DNA of 64,000 bases. Origin: Capronia americana (lineage: Eukaryota; Ascomycota; Eurotiomycetes; Chaetothyriales; Herpotrichiellaceae). Shown here in pieces: positions 1 to 9,675 of this stretch; within the stretch, counting starts at the first letter, position 1, and every line of letters starts with the position of its first letter. The stretch lies in the NCBI GenBank assembly GCA_016110215.1, contig JADWQD010000015.1, forward strand, positions 248,001-312,000, read 5' to 3'. A program made the position numbers and the translations under genes. Under the pieces are notes generated by a model that saw nothing but the letters and a program-made list of their open reading frames with translations, had not been told where the DNA came from and did not search any database.

Positions 1-306
1 TGGACCCTGACCACACCCCTCCGTTCCGACATGAAGGAGGGGATTCAAGTGGGTGCGTCTCAGATACGGAGAACAGTCTCCCATCATCGACGGAGATGCG
101 CTCAATGCATTGCACGGACGCCACGTGTTCCCGTGCGGCCCTTCAAGGTAAGCTGCACCACGACGAGTACTCTAAGAGGTGGACACAAGAGCCTTATTCT
201 TCTCTCCGACTTCCTGAATACTCTTCTGCACAAGGCACTTCCTGAACACTCTTCTGCACACGGGACTTCCTGAACACGCTTGTGCCCAAAGTAATTGCAC
301 ATCGCC
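1..306. other. left edge, upstream region of the deaminase gene
   Basis: A possible 3' fragment of a coding exon lies at about 3-154 on the + strand. Its frame is free of stops, Ser/Thr-rich, and ends at a good donor (GTAAGC near 149). It has no recognisable motif and runs off the window, so I do not call it a gene. Three imperfect 28-bp tandem copies follow at 210-293, directly before the deaminase start codon. Confidence 0.4.
210..293. repeat. three tandem 28-bp copies upstream of the deaminase start
   Basis: Copies lie at 210-237, 238-265 and 266-293. Each begins CTTCCTGAA and continues with a variant of CTCTTCTGCAC. Copies 1 and 2 differ at only a few positions; copy 3 is more diverged. 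The array ends 13 bases before the ATG at 307, so it lies in the 5' untranslated region or proximal promoter. Its function is unknown. Confidence 0.85.
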
Positions 307-1425
307 ATGGGATCCTATGAAGAATTCACGCCGATCAAGGAGCGCAAGGCGATCCGGGACGAACTGCTCGCCAGCGATGACTACCCCTTCATCCAAGCAC
401 TGCCCAAGGTGGAATTGCACCTGCACATCGAGGGGACGCTCGTGCCAGAGCTGCGATGGAAGTTCGCGGAGCGCAACAACCTCACGCTCACGAGCCCACG
501 CACCGGCCAGACGTACGCGAGCCTGGAGCACCTGAAATCCGAAGTCGAGACCTTCACCTTCTTCGAGGCCTACTACGACGGCTTCAACGTCCTCCTGACG
601 AAGCAGGACTACTTCGACCTGGCCATGAACTACTTCGAGCGCGCGGCGGCCATGAACGTGCGGTACGTCGAGATCTTCTTCGACCCCCAGGGCCACACGA
701 ACCGGGGCGTCTCGTGGGAGACGTTCATGTCCGGGTTCAAGGAGGCCGCCACAAAAGCCGAGCAGGAGTTGAACGTCAAGGCCAAGTGGATCATGTGCAT
801 CCTCCGCGACTGGTCGGCCGAGTCGGCCATGCAGCACTACGAAGCCGCGCTGGCGTACCGCGACGACATGATCATCGGCCTGGGCCTGGACTCGGACTCG
901 TACAAGCTGCCGCCATCGTTGTTCGAGGCCGTGTGGTCGCGCGCCCGCGCCGATGGCTTCTTCAAGTTGACCGCGCACTGCGACGACGGCGCCAAGGAGG
1001 ACGTCCACGAGCACATCCGCGAGACGGCCTGCAGCATGGGCGGCTCCGGCGCCGACCGCATCGACCACGGCATCAACGCCGCCGACAAGCCCGAGCTGGT
1101 CGAGCTGATCAAGCGGCGTGGCTTGGGCCTGACGCTGTGCCCGTGCGCATACCTGCGCCACCAACCCGCCGAGCCCATGTACCGCAAGATCGCGCTGCTG
1201 TACAAGGCCGGCGTCAAGTGCATGATCGGCAGCGACGACCCGGCGTACATGGACGACAATTGGCAGGTCAACAACATGCTGCTCGTCAAGGCCAAGTGCG
1301 GCTTTAGCAACGAGGACATGACGAACTTGGCCAGGAATGCCGTCGACATGTGTTGGGGCCCGCCGGAGTTGAAACAGGCCATTTATCAGGAAATCGACCA
1401 AGTATGGGAGAAGTACAAGAAGTGA
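307..1425 (+). CDS. adenine/adenosine deaminase family protein
   Basis: A metal-dependent amidohydrolase-fold deaminase of the purine-salvage family (adenosine deaminase / fungal adenine deaminase Aah1), 372 aa, single exon. The N-terminal metal-binding HxH is in KVELHLHIEGT (H38, H40). The later motifs are RIDHGIN (H254) and the metal-binding SDDPAYM (D310-D311). The RIDHG and SDDPAY forms are closer to adenine deaminases than to animal adenosine deaminase. Oddly, the usual HAGE catalytic motif reads HCDD (H224-D227), so the catalytic Glu is not where expected and the substrate is uncertain. I chose ATG 307, which has a good context (GCCATGG). The open frame extends upstream only through a TTG. 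It converges on the transcription factor gene, with 220 bp between their stops. Family membership is sure; the exact substrate is not. Confidence 0.85.
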   Translation: MGSYEEFTPIKERKAIRDELLASDDYPFIQALPKVELHLHIEGTLVPELRWKFAERNNLTLTSPRTGQTYASLEHLKSEVETFTFFEAYYDGFNVLLTKQDYFDLAMNYFERAAAMNVRYVEIFFDPQGHTNRGVSWETFMSGFKEAATKAEQELNVKAKWIMCILRDWSAESAMQHYEAALAYRDDMIIGLGLDSDSYKLPPSLFEAVWSRARADGFFKLTAHCDDGAKEDVHEHIRETACSMGGSGADRIDHGINAADKPELVELIKRRGLGLTLCPCAYLRHQPAEPMYRKIALLYKAGVKCMIGSDDPAYMDDNWQVNNMLLVKAKCGFSNEDMTNLARNAVDMCWGPPELKQAIYQEIDQVWEKYKK

Positions 1426-1468
1426 GGCTGAGGCAGAGGCAGGAGGGGGGCGGGAAGAGTACCGATTC

Positions 1469-1656
1469 GCATTATATCCAGGTGGATTAGAGAGATGCTT
1501 GAAAAATGTCATGCAGTGTGCTTATCTCGTTATCTTTGTCTTCCTATCATCCTAGAATGGGAAAAGAAGAGCACCAACTAGCATTAAATCCGGGTGGATT
1601 AGATAGATGCTTGAAAAATATCATGCAGTGTGCTTGTCATCATCATCATCCTAGAA
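1469..1656. repeat. duplicated block between two convergent 3' ends
   Basis: A 55-bp segment at 1469-1523 recurs at 1581-1635 with about four mismatches (both start GCATTA and end CAGTGTGCTT). A shared tail, CATCCTAGAATG, follows each copy. The period is 112 bp, but the second copy has a shorter spacer before the tail. It fills most of the gap between the deaminase stop and the regulator stop, so it probably lies in both 3' UTRs. Confidence 0.85.
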
Positions 1657-3553
1657 TGAGAGAGCCCGTGAATGACCCCGCGGTGATGGAGTCATGATAC
1701 TCGCCACTCTTCCAGGCCATCTCCAGCGTCGTGGCCGCGACCTGGAACTGCCTACACCCGGAGGCCCGCAGCATGGTGTGCAAGAACTGGATCAACAACT
1801 GCCGCCGCCGCCCCCGCTCGTCGCCATCATCGGGATCTTCGAGCCACAGCCCGGCCTGGAAGAGAGGCCACAGAGACGCGTGACTCCAGGCGTCGGGCCG
1901 CCTCGATGCTCGCGCCGGTTGAAGCGCTTGCTCCACCAGCTCGCGCGTGTCGACGCTCACCGTTGTCGCCGCGTCGCCTGCGCCCTGTTGTTGATGCAGT
2001 CGAAACAGCCGGACCACGTACAGCTGGATGCCGGCATGCCACGCGCTGACCACGTGTGCCATCTGTTCCGAGTATTCGCAGCGGGCCGTCCACGCGGCGA
2101 CGCGGCGGAGGAGCAGCGTGGCCTTGTCGAGCGCGGCCGCAGAGAAGACGCGGCCGCGCGGCTGCATCTTGTACAGCACGGTGATGTCGACGATGTATTC
2201 GAGCAGGTCGATCGGGCAGGCGAAGGCTTCGTTGCCCCATTCACGCGCCTGCGGCGCCGACTGGTACCGGCTGAAGACCCTTTTGAGGTCCGGCGACGTG
2301 AATGTCAGGAAGCGGTCCGAGGTCGTGGACCGCATGATGTCGAGCCTGTGCACACATACACACACACTATCAGTCAGTCCTTGCAATAATAATTCCAGGA
2401 AGTGCCGACCGAATCAGACACGACCGCTGATCGTGTGGGTGGGAGAGTTATAGTAGTTCCCGTACCATGCGAGCCGTTGTTCACAGTAGCTTCGATCAGG
2501 CAGTGTCGGGCCATGTTCGTCGACAAATGCCTTCGCGGCGGGAATGTGGGCGTCAAACTCGGCGCAGTCGCCCGTGCACATCTGGGCAGCATCACCAGGT
2601 CAGTCAGCGAGCCAGAGTCGGAACGCGCGAGTAAGAAGGTGTCCCTACATCGGTTTGCGCCATCATCAAGATGCTCATCAAAGTCCCAAGGTCGGCGGGC
2701 GACGCACTGGACTGGAGTCTCTGACGCAACAACTCGGTGGCCTTCAAGTGCCATTCCGAGCTTTTGGCCTTCAGCGCATCGTTCTGGAACCGGCATGCCA
2801 GGTGACACGCCGCCGACGCCGCCAGGGCATACCGGAGGGGCAGCACCCGGTCTGTCAACGGGTACACGTAGAGCAGATATGGGCTCTTCTCCGGGTTCGA
2901 CCCGAGATAGGGGATCGCGCTCAGGTCAAAGGCAACTGGAGATGCATGCTGTCGTTAATTGACTGTAGATCTTCGCGGGCGGCAAATTCCCAGGGCAAGA
3001 CATGATACGTCGTCGACCACTTGAATGCATTGACTGCATGGTGACGGATAACGTATAGCATCTGCCACCCCTGAGAAGACAAAACAGCAAGACAAGACTC
3101 ACAGTAGTCGATGAAGGAATCCAACCCGTCCACTGGTGCTGGGACGATCCGCTCAACCACCAACGCCGCCGAATCTGGCGCGTTCTCTGACGCGTCCTGG
3201 CTTTGCCGTCGCCGGTTCCGTGGTGTCTCTATCTCCGGCGACGACCCAGCCAAGGCTGTGCTCGAGGCTGTGCTCGACGGTGAACCTTTCTCCAAGCCGC
3301 GTTTGCCGCGGGTGTCTTCGTCAAGGAGGACTGGGATCGTCTTCCCACGGAGCCGGCCGCGTGCGGCAACCCCAGCCCAGCGGGTCACATAGCCTTCGCA
3401 CACACACGACCTGTCCTTGCAGCTCTGGCACGTCGGCAGGGTCCTATCGCATTTCCGGCCCCGACGCCGACAGTTGCGGCAGGCTGTTGGGTGGAAGTTA
3501 GGGCGACTCGTGGCGGTGGTAGTAAGCAGCATCAGTGGATCGGTGGAGATCAC
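1646..3553 (-). CDS. Zn2Cys6 fungal transcription factor
   Basis: A nuclear DNA-binding regulator of the fungal binuclear zinc cluster class. The cluster is Cys25, 28, 35, 42, 45 and 52 (CRNC...CDRTLPTCQSC...C), followed by a basic segment. The middle and C-terminal parts resemble the fungal-specific regulatory domain (for example RYALAASAACHLA). I place four exons: 3553-3103, 2935-2649, 2581-2466 and 2345-1646. The introns start GTGAGT, GTAGGG and GTACGG and end CAG/CCAG/ACAG. Together the exons give 518 codons including the stop (517 aa), with every junction in phase. Intron 1 (167 nt) is long and could hide a small exon. Target genes are unknown. The neighbours (a deaminase and a dioxygenase) are possible targets only by position. 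Confidence 0.85.
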
Positions 3554-4343
3554 AATACCGGGACGGTGGAGGCGGGGGTATAGACGATAGGGAGCGACTG
3601 AAATGGCAGTGGGAGCGGGGAGCAGAGACGATAGGAAGAGACTGAGATTGTATGATTAAAGAGGAAGGTATTTCAGTTGCACACGAAAGAAAGGCTTTCT
3701 GTCTGGGATGGGCACCTCGAAGTCCGCACGGTATCAAGGCCTGATAACGAAGCTTTGGCGCACTTGACCGATAAGACACACGGTTACTTACACTCGCCAT
3801 ATCGTAAAGTCTGACCCATCCAAGGTCAAATCAGACTCTGCCGGATCTCCCCCTACAGTGCAAGTACAGGCTAGTGCAATAGACAATGGACAAGGTACTC
3901 CGCCGATAAAGACCTCTACTTCCCTTGCTCCTCGTGGACAGGCCCGGGCTGGACTCCATCGCGGTTCAGGGTCTCCTCCCCCACTAGGATTCAAGCTCAC
4001 GGACGCACATTGCAGCCTCTTCGGGACTAGACGGGTGCTTCGATACCGATAGCCGAGCATCTTGGCCGGGCTCTGTCTCGACCTCATGAGTCGACAGACG
4101 CGCAACGTTAGATTGGGCGAATCAGGCATGTACGCAGGGGCATGATTCAGCCTCGGCTACATCTCTGGGCCAGATACGCCTATGTCTGACAATTTCAGCT
4201 TCATTACCACACACGCTGTATCCGTCCAAGGAGTGTCACATGCGGAGCACCTCCCCCCTGGCTCCTCCAAGACACGATCTCTACAGAATGTAGGTACAGT
4301 ACACACATCGGCTGGTTGCATGGTGCAGCCAGTGTCAAGTGCA
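3554..4343. other. intergenic, promoter side of the Zn2Cys6 gene
   Basis: This lies between the regulator start (3553, minus) and the dioxygenase stop (4344, minus), so it should hold the regulator's promoter and the dioxygenase 3' UTR. There are pyrimidine-rich stretches on the minus strand just upstream of 3553. The open frames here are short and show no motif or plausible splice structure. Confidence 0.5.
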
Positions 4344-5839
4344 TCACGCTATGGGCTGCGACACCATTTCGTACGTGTAATCCTCCGGGCTGAGTCCCAG
4401 GGCCTTGAGTTTCTTCACAAACGGATGCGTCGGCCGGTCGCCCATGAAGCCTCGGACATGCTCCTTGCCGATATTTCTTCGCAGGTTCTTGAGACTCTCA
4501 TCCTCGGTAGGCACCAAAGCCTGAATGGTCGTCGACGGGCTCGGAGAAAAGAAGAATGGAAGTGAGGTCCGGTCGGTGTTGCCCTGAACAGATCAGCTTC
4601 CAGGACCATTTCGTCATACCGGGATCAGAGAACGTTCTCCCTCACCTTTGCGCAGACGCGATGGATGGTCGACCGCCATCGACCGCCGGAAAGCAGCTCG
4701 AAATAGCTGCCTGTGTTGACAACGAAGGCGTGCTCGATGACTGGGACCTTGACCCAGATCGCATTCGCATTCAAGACCTCCAGGCCTCCGATTTGTCCTG
4801 TATCAGCTCGATCAGCATTGCAACGTGCTCCTATAGTCGTCAAAACTTACGCTGGGCTAAAAGGGTGAATGCTATCGAAGCAGAGTCAGCTCATGCGTCC
4901 TGGTTGCACACTGAGGCGGGGGGAAGGTCATTTGTAGGGCGCGCGGGTACTCACCACCGTAGTCAGCGTGCGGATAGAGGACCTGTTTGTACTCGTCCGC
5001 GTCAGGTTGTGGTGGGTAGTGGTTGATGGTGATATCGGTGAAAGGCGTCTCGAAGAATTGGTCCAATGCGGTTTCTTCAAGCCCGAGCGCCAGTGAGAAT
5101 ATCCGAACCAGTTGCTTCGCGAACATGTACACCTCTGTGACTACCCAGAGTCATTATGCGTTTGCTGAAACGATGGTAAAGAGACCTACAGTAGCTGTAG
5201 ACATTCTTGCGGAATTCAGGCAGTTCCTCATCGGGCCACTGATTGAGCGGCACCGTGCCAGGAGAAGCGACTTTGATGCCGTGTTGCTCCGGGTTTGTAT
5301 AGTCGTTGCCCATGCCGAACGACTCGCGGGCTCCTCCAAAGCCTGCTCGTTTGTCCGTAGGATTGACCGGAGTGAATCCTTTCGCGGCAGGGCTGTTGTT
5401 GACATGGTATTTCATCTATATGGCAAGAGACTCAGCCATAGTCCAGAATCCATCAGCAGGACAGGCACTACCTTGACATCCTCTGGAAGGGCAAAGAATT
5501 TCCCTAATGCATCGAAGGCCGCGTCTGCAAAGGGCGCATTCAGTCACTGTGCCACGAGACAAGCGATTCGACGCCGGACGTACCCATCTTGTCACCAGAC
5601 ACTGGCGGGTTGACCAGGTAGAAGAAGCCTACATCTTTGGCGGCACGACCGATCTCTTCGGCAAGCTTTTTGCGGACTTCGAGGTCTGGCGACGATATCG
5701 GCGACACATCGATGGTCGGAATTGAGTCGAAAGTTGGTTTGGCCTTGTTCCCCCTCAATATCGGCCGACACTGGACCCTGTCGACAGACTTGAAGTAGAC
5801 ATAGTCGGGGTGCGAAGGGAGATTCACTTGTGCGGCCAT
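4344..5839 (-). CDS. 2-oxoglutarate/Fe(II)-dependent dioxygenase, isopenicillin N synthase-like
   Basis: A non-haem iron oxygenase of the DIOX_N / 2OG-FeII_Oxy family. Seven exons: 5839-5584, 5524-5472, 5415-5190, 5140-4955, 4871-4851, 4797-4646 and 4583-4344, giving 377 aa in phase throughout. The N-terminal domain has IPTIDVSPI and GRAAKDVGFFYLVN. The iron ligands are H236 and D238 (PHADYG) and H293 (STIHRV). R303 (RTSLPFFF) is the expected 2-oxoglutarate-binding Arg. Exon 5 is only 21 nt and supplies the FTLLAQ strand between the HxD motif and the GGLEV strand. This family hydroxylates or desaturates diverse small molecules, and I see no pathway partners nearby, so the substrate is open. 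It is probably cytosolic, as no signal peptide is visible. Confidence 0.9.
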
Positions 5840-8800
5840 CTGGGCACGACTTCGGATGCTCGTGAATGTGTAAGCGATACAAGAGGATGTGCGGCAGTGA
5901 GGTGGAAGCCTTGTACTGTCCAGCCGAAACAGACGTGTAAATAATGATCGAGAAGGTCAGTATCCACAAGATAATAAAGCGTACATACTGGATCAATGCG
6001 GTGGATGTTTCAGTCACCAGTCCCGTCAACTGCAGAGATAAGGCTTCGGCGTTCGCCGGCGAAGAAGACTTTCCATATAGGGTGGGAACTGGCGAGCTGC
6101 ACATACCCAGTAGACTCGTCTCATGCCCTACAGACTGGAAAATGGGGCTCCCGCAAGACAAAGTGGCCCCTTATCATCCTCCATCCATGGTTCCAGTCAC
6201 CGCAGAACAGGTGGCATCACCTAATCACAGTTTTCATTCTCACGTATGGCAGACCAACTTATGCCGCATTCTTATAATACTGAAAGGCATTGGCGCACGT
6301 AATTGTTGGGGAAGTCGCTGGGGTAAACGATGCGGTAAAGTGAACGAGATCTTCTCGAGTCGAGGGTGAAGGTCGTCTGTAACATCCACGCATGTTGTAT
6401 ACAGTGCCAACGCAGTTGAGGCACAGCCCTTAGAACGGTCGCAACTCCTCTTGCGCATTCATTATAGCACGTTCATGTTGCTTTTGCCTCACAGGGATCA
6501 ACCGAGGTAGACTCAAGACGTCACTTGTGTCAGATGCGTTGTGAAGACATGGCCACGCACGCGAGTCATAAACGCACCTTGCCGGTGCGAGATGGACGTC
6601 GTGATATCCTCTATGGTGCATTTTCGAGGATCTGTCCACATGAAAGCGCCGCTGAAGCTGTCAGTAGGACCATCAGGAAGACCAAGGGAGCAAGGAGAGA
6701 ATGAAAAGAAGGACGGTCAGTCACTAGCCTCTACCCACCGCAGAGAATGTTGACGTTGGCGGTGTAAATGACATCTCAACTTAGGCTCGAGAGAGGGTGA
6801 GTTCGGTGGCAGGTTCTATCTCCCTTCCCACCACGAGGAATAGCCGGGCAGAATGATCAGTTTCAGGTCTCCTGCTCGCTGACTTGACTTACCCTCTTGG
6901 CCGGCCAGGCTGTGAACACAATGCATCCAAGACAGTCCCAGCCTCACAGACGCCGTCGCCACAAGGATAGTAAAGATCGACCGGCCGAGCCGACCTCCCC
7001 TTGGAAATGCAGCTCTCTCAGCGTTTGCGCTCGGAATACGGAGTATGTCCATCCACCAGAAATGGCGTCGACTGCTTCCGCAACCAAGACGGTCAGGACC
7101 TTGAGCATGATGAAGTTTGCTGGTGCAACAGATGATGCACTGGCACTGATGCCGTGTTGCCAATAGTGTGGCGGTACCCACGAAAGTTGACCACTCTGGC
7201 ACCTCACCCATATGTTGACGTCTTCTCCGTCGGATACTGGAGCAGAAGGACGAGAATGATGCCGGGCAAGCATTAGGACATTCCACAGAATGCAGAAGAA
7301 GCTGAGCCATAGAAAGCGCGAAAAGGACGAAATTCTGGTCGGGGCTTGAGCAAACAGGCTCTAAGATGCTCGCTCGCTCGAGCCGTGCGAGCATCCTGGT
7401 CGAGGGTGGTCACATACAGGAAGAGGTACTGTAGCCTGATGAGCGACGAGGCTCCAAGAACCACGATCAATGTACTGTTTGCTGCTGATGACGGCACCTG
7501 GATCGATGGCGGGCAGGTACGCAGGCTCGCAGGTATTCTAGTTGATGTACGAGGTACCACTTCCAACCCAACCCATAGCGTGTTCGTGCGTCGAAAGTTA
7601 TCATCACCTCTGCGCTGTCTTCCGCACTCCGCACTCCGTACGACCAGACTACCAATAGTCGACAAGCACAGACAGGCAGGCCCAGCGCAGGCTCTGGCCA
7701 GGAGGTGGTGGGACACTGGAGGCAATGCCGCCGTGAGATGCACGCCCGCAGCGCATTCTGTTCGGTGTCTGTACACTGCACTGTATGATGACGCAATTTC
7801 GCCTGCCCGCCCGCGCCTCTGATTGACCGGTGTGACTGGGTGCAGCAGCAGCAGCCATTGACTGGCTCAGTGACTGGCACGGAAGACGAACCGAATCAAT
7901 CATCTTGCGGGGAGGCCTTTGCACCGGTGGCGGGGAGGATAAGGATAAGGATAAATAAATGCTTGTCAAGTTTGTGTGCATACTCGGGGAGGCACAGAGA
8001 GGCTACGTACTGTACGAGCAGCCCGTATCGCATTGGAGCAACAGCAGCGAGTCCTCATGACAAACGATGTCACTCGCTAGCCAGGACACCGTGTGCGGTA
8101 GATGCCGTAGGGGGCTGGGGAATGGGTAGGTGGCTTTTAAGGGGCTCGCCCGTGTCCTCCACCTCCACTCCTTGCCACATGTTGTCGCCGCATGCTCCGT
8201 GGATTCTGCAGTACCTCGTACGGCGATGGTAAATGGAACACGCACTCAACGCGGAGGACCCTCGCTACGGGTCTCCCATCCGTTACATGTGTCAGAGAGG
8301 CGGATTGCAATTGAAGAATCGCTGGTACATACGAGCGGGTTAAATACAAATATATAAGAAGACACTGTGCAGCTGGGCGCGCGTGTGCACGCCACGCTCA
8401 ACCCGCACAGACGATACAAGAATGAAGTAGGCAGAGAAAGCCACGAGGCCACTATGCTACCGGCTGTCCATGCTCCAGGCCAAACCGGAAGCATATCCAA
8501 ACTAGCTTGCCTCGTCGTATACTAGGAAACGTTCCTCGTCAGTCATGACCATAACGCAAGATCGTCAGGATGCGTCAAGCAGTCGTCGAGTCATAAGGTC
8601 GTAAAGTCGTCAATACCTTCCCGAAGTCAACCCTTCGGAGAAGGCATTCGCAACGTAGTGAGCGCAGCCAAAGTGGTTGCAACGGGGCGAATCGCAACAA
8701 AGGGGCCGATAAGTAGACCGATCGAAAACAGGTGTTGTCTCCTCGTAACTCGGCTTCGTTGCGAGGCGCTGTCAATATTTTTGTCCTGTCTTCAATGTGC

Positions 8801-8857
8801 TCGATCTGTGTGTCGCCAGGGCCCCCGTCGCCAACGATAACGTATGTAGTGGTTCTT
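5840..8857. other. 3-kb region without a confident gene
   Basis: About 5840-6300 is the likely promoter side of the dioxygenase. On the minus strand between about 7780 and 6430, several frames in turn show short hydrophobic stretches, for example around 7300-7260, 7120-7060 and 6980-6920. They do not join into one convincing spliced product in my hands. This may be an intron-rich or decayed membrane-protein gene, or noncoding. From 7870 to 8857 I see only short frames. Confidence 0.4.
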
Positions 8858-9675
8858 TCAACTGAAGATCGGTCCGTGGTCGCCGTTCTCCCAGGCGCTG
8901 AGATCATCCGCAGTCACGGGTGGCTGAAAGCCAATGGTGATGACCATTCCGCGAGTTCTATGCCCTGGACTCAAAGTCAGCTTCCTAGTGTCTGATTGAG
9001 AGTCCCCGGCAGGCACTTACTTTCGCTCTTGAGCGCTGTGGGAGGCCGGAACGTCGTTGAATACCGATCGGGTCTGAAGGACTCACCCACGGCATCGACA
9101 GCAAAGGCCGGAGCCGAAGAAAACGCGATGAGGCCGACGAGGATGCTCAGATCTCCAGCCAGGTTGCACGTGGGCCCGTCGCATTCCTCCGGTTTGTAGA
9201 CGTCCGCAAGGAGATCTTCGAACCAGTGATCGGGTCCGGGCATGTGCAGCGCATACCGCTCCTTATGGTAGCCAACAAGTGCGGTGTCTGGGCTTTCAGG
9301 ACAACTTCCAAAGGAAAGACGTCTCCAACTGTATGTCTCCGACCGCAAATCAGTGTCCGTGCAGTCGGCAGGCACGACAAGATAACCATGGCGTTCGCGG
9401 CACCAAAACATCGTGCATTGTCTGTACACTCTCGGCGGGCCAGCTCCCAGGTCAGTGATCTCGACTGTGCAGAGCTGCGGGTCCCAGGTCCACCAATCTG
9501 ATGAATCTGTCTTGACAAACTGGCTTTTCGATATCGGCGGAGACCAGTAGAAGTCGGGGGGGTTCTCTCGGGTTGGTGACTTGGGATCTTCCGCGCACCG
9601 AATGTGGTCAATACGCAGGGAGAACCGGAAAGCAGTAGGCCGGTACGTGTCCGGCGGGTCTCGAGGCATGAGCAA
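8858..9675 (-). CDS. hypothetical protein, 253 aa
   Basis: I do not recognise the family. Two exons, 9675-9021 and 8964-8858, joined by a 56-nt intron (GTAAGT...CAG) that keeps the frame and adds a C-terminal tail ending in IFS. The start ATG is preceded closely by an in-frame stop, so either it is the true start or a further upstream exon is missing. The protein has several Trp- and Cys-containing segments (DWWTWDPQLCTVEITD, QCTMFWCRERHGYLVVP). A moderately hydrophobic stretch lies near residues 175-190 (LSILVGLIAFSSAPAFAV), but there is no clear signal peptide. The good splice site and sustained open frame argue that it is real. Confidence 0.6.

Noticed and set aside
456..1307. 283-codon plus-strand frame within the deaminase gene
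   Set aside because: Arg/His/Pro-rich shifted-frame product of the real gene, with no motif.
172..1512. 446-codon open frame on the minus strand across the deaminase gene
   Set aside because: It is a mirror of GC-rich coding DNA (Val/Leu/Asp/Arg-rich, low-complexity) and lies fully antisense to a gene with clear catalytic motifs.
3498..4129. Minus-strand frames of 100-113 codons upstream of the Zn2Cys6 gene
   Set aside because: They lie in the presumed promoter and leader, are Ser/Pro/Arg-rich, and have no start or splice connection to the regulator.
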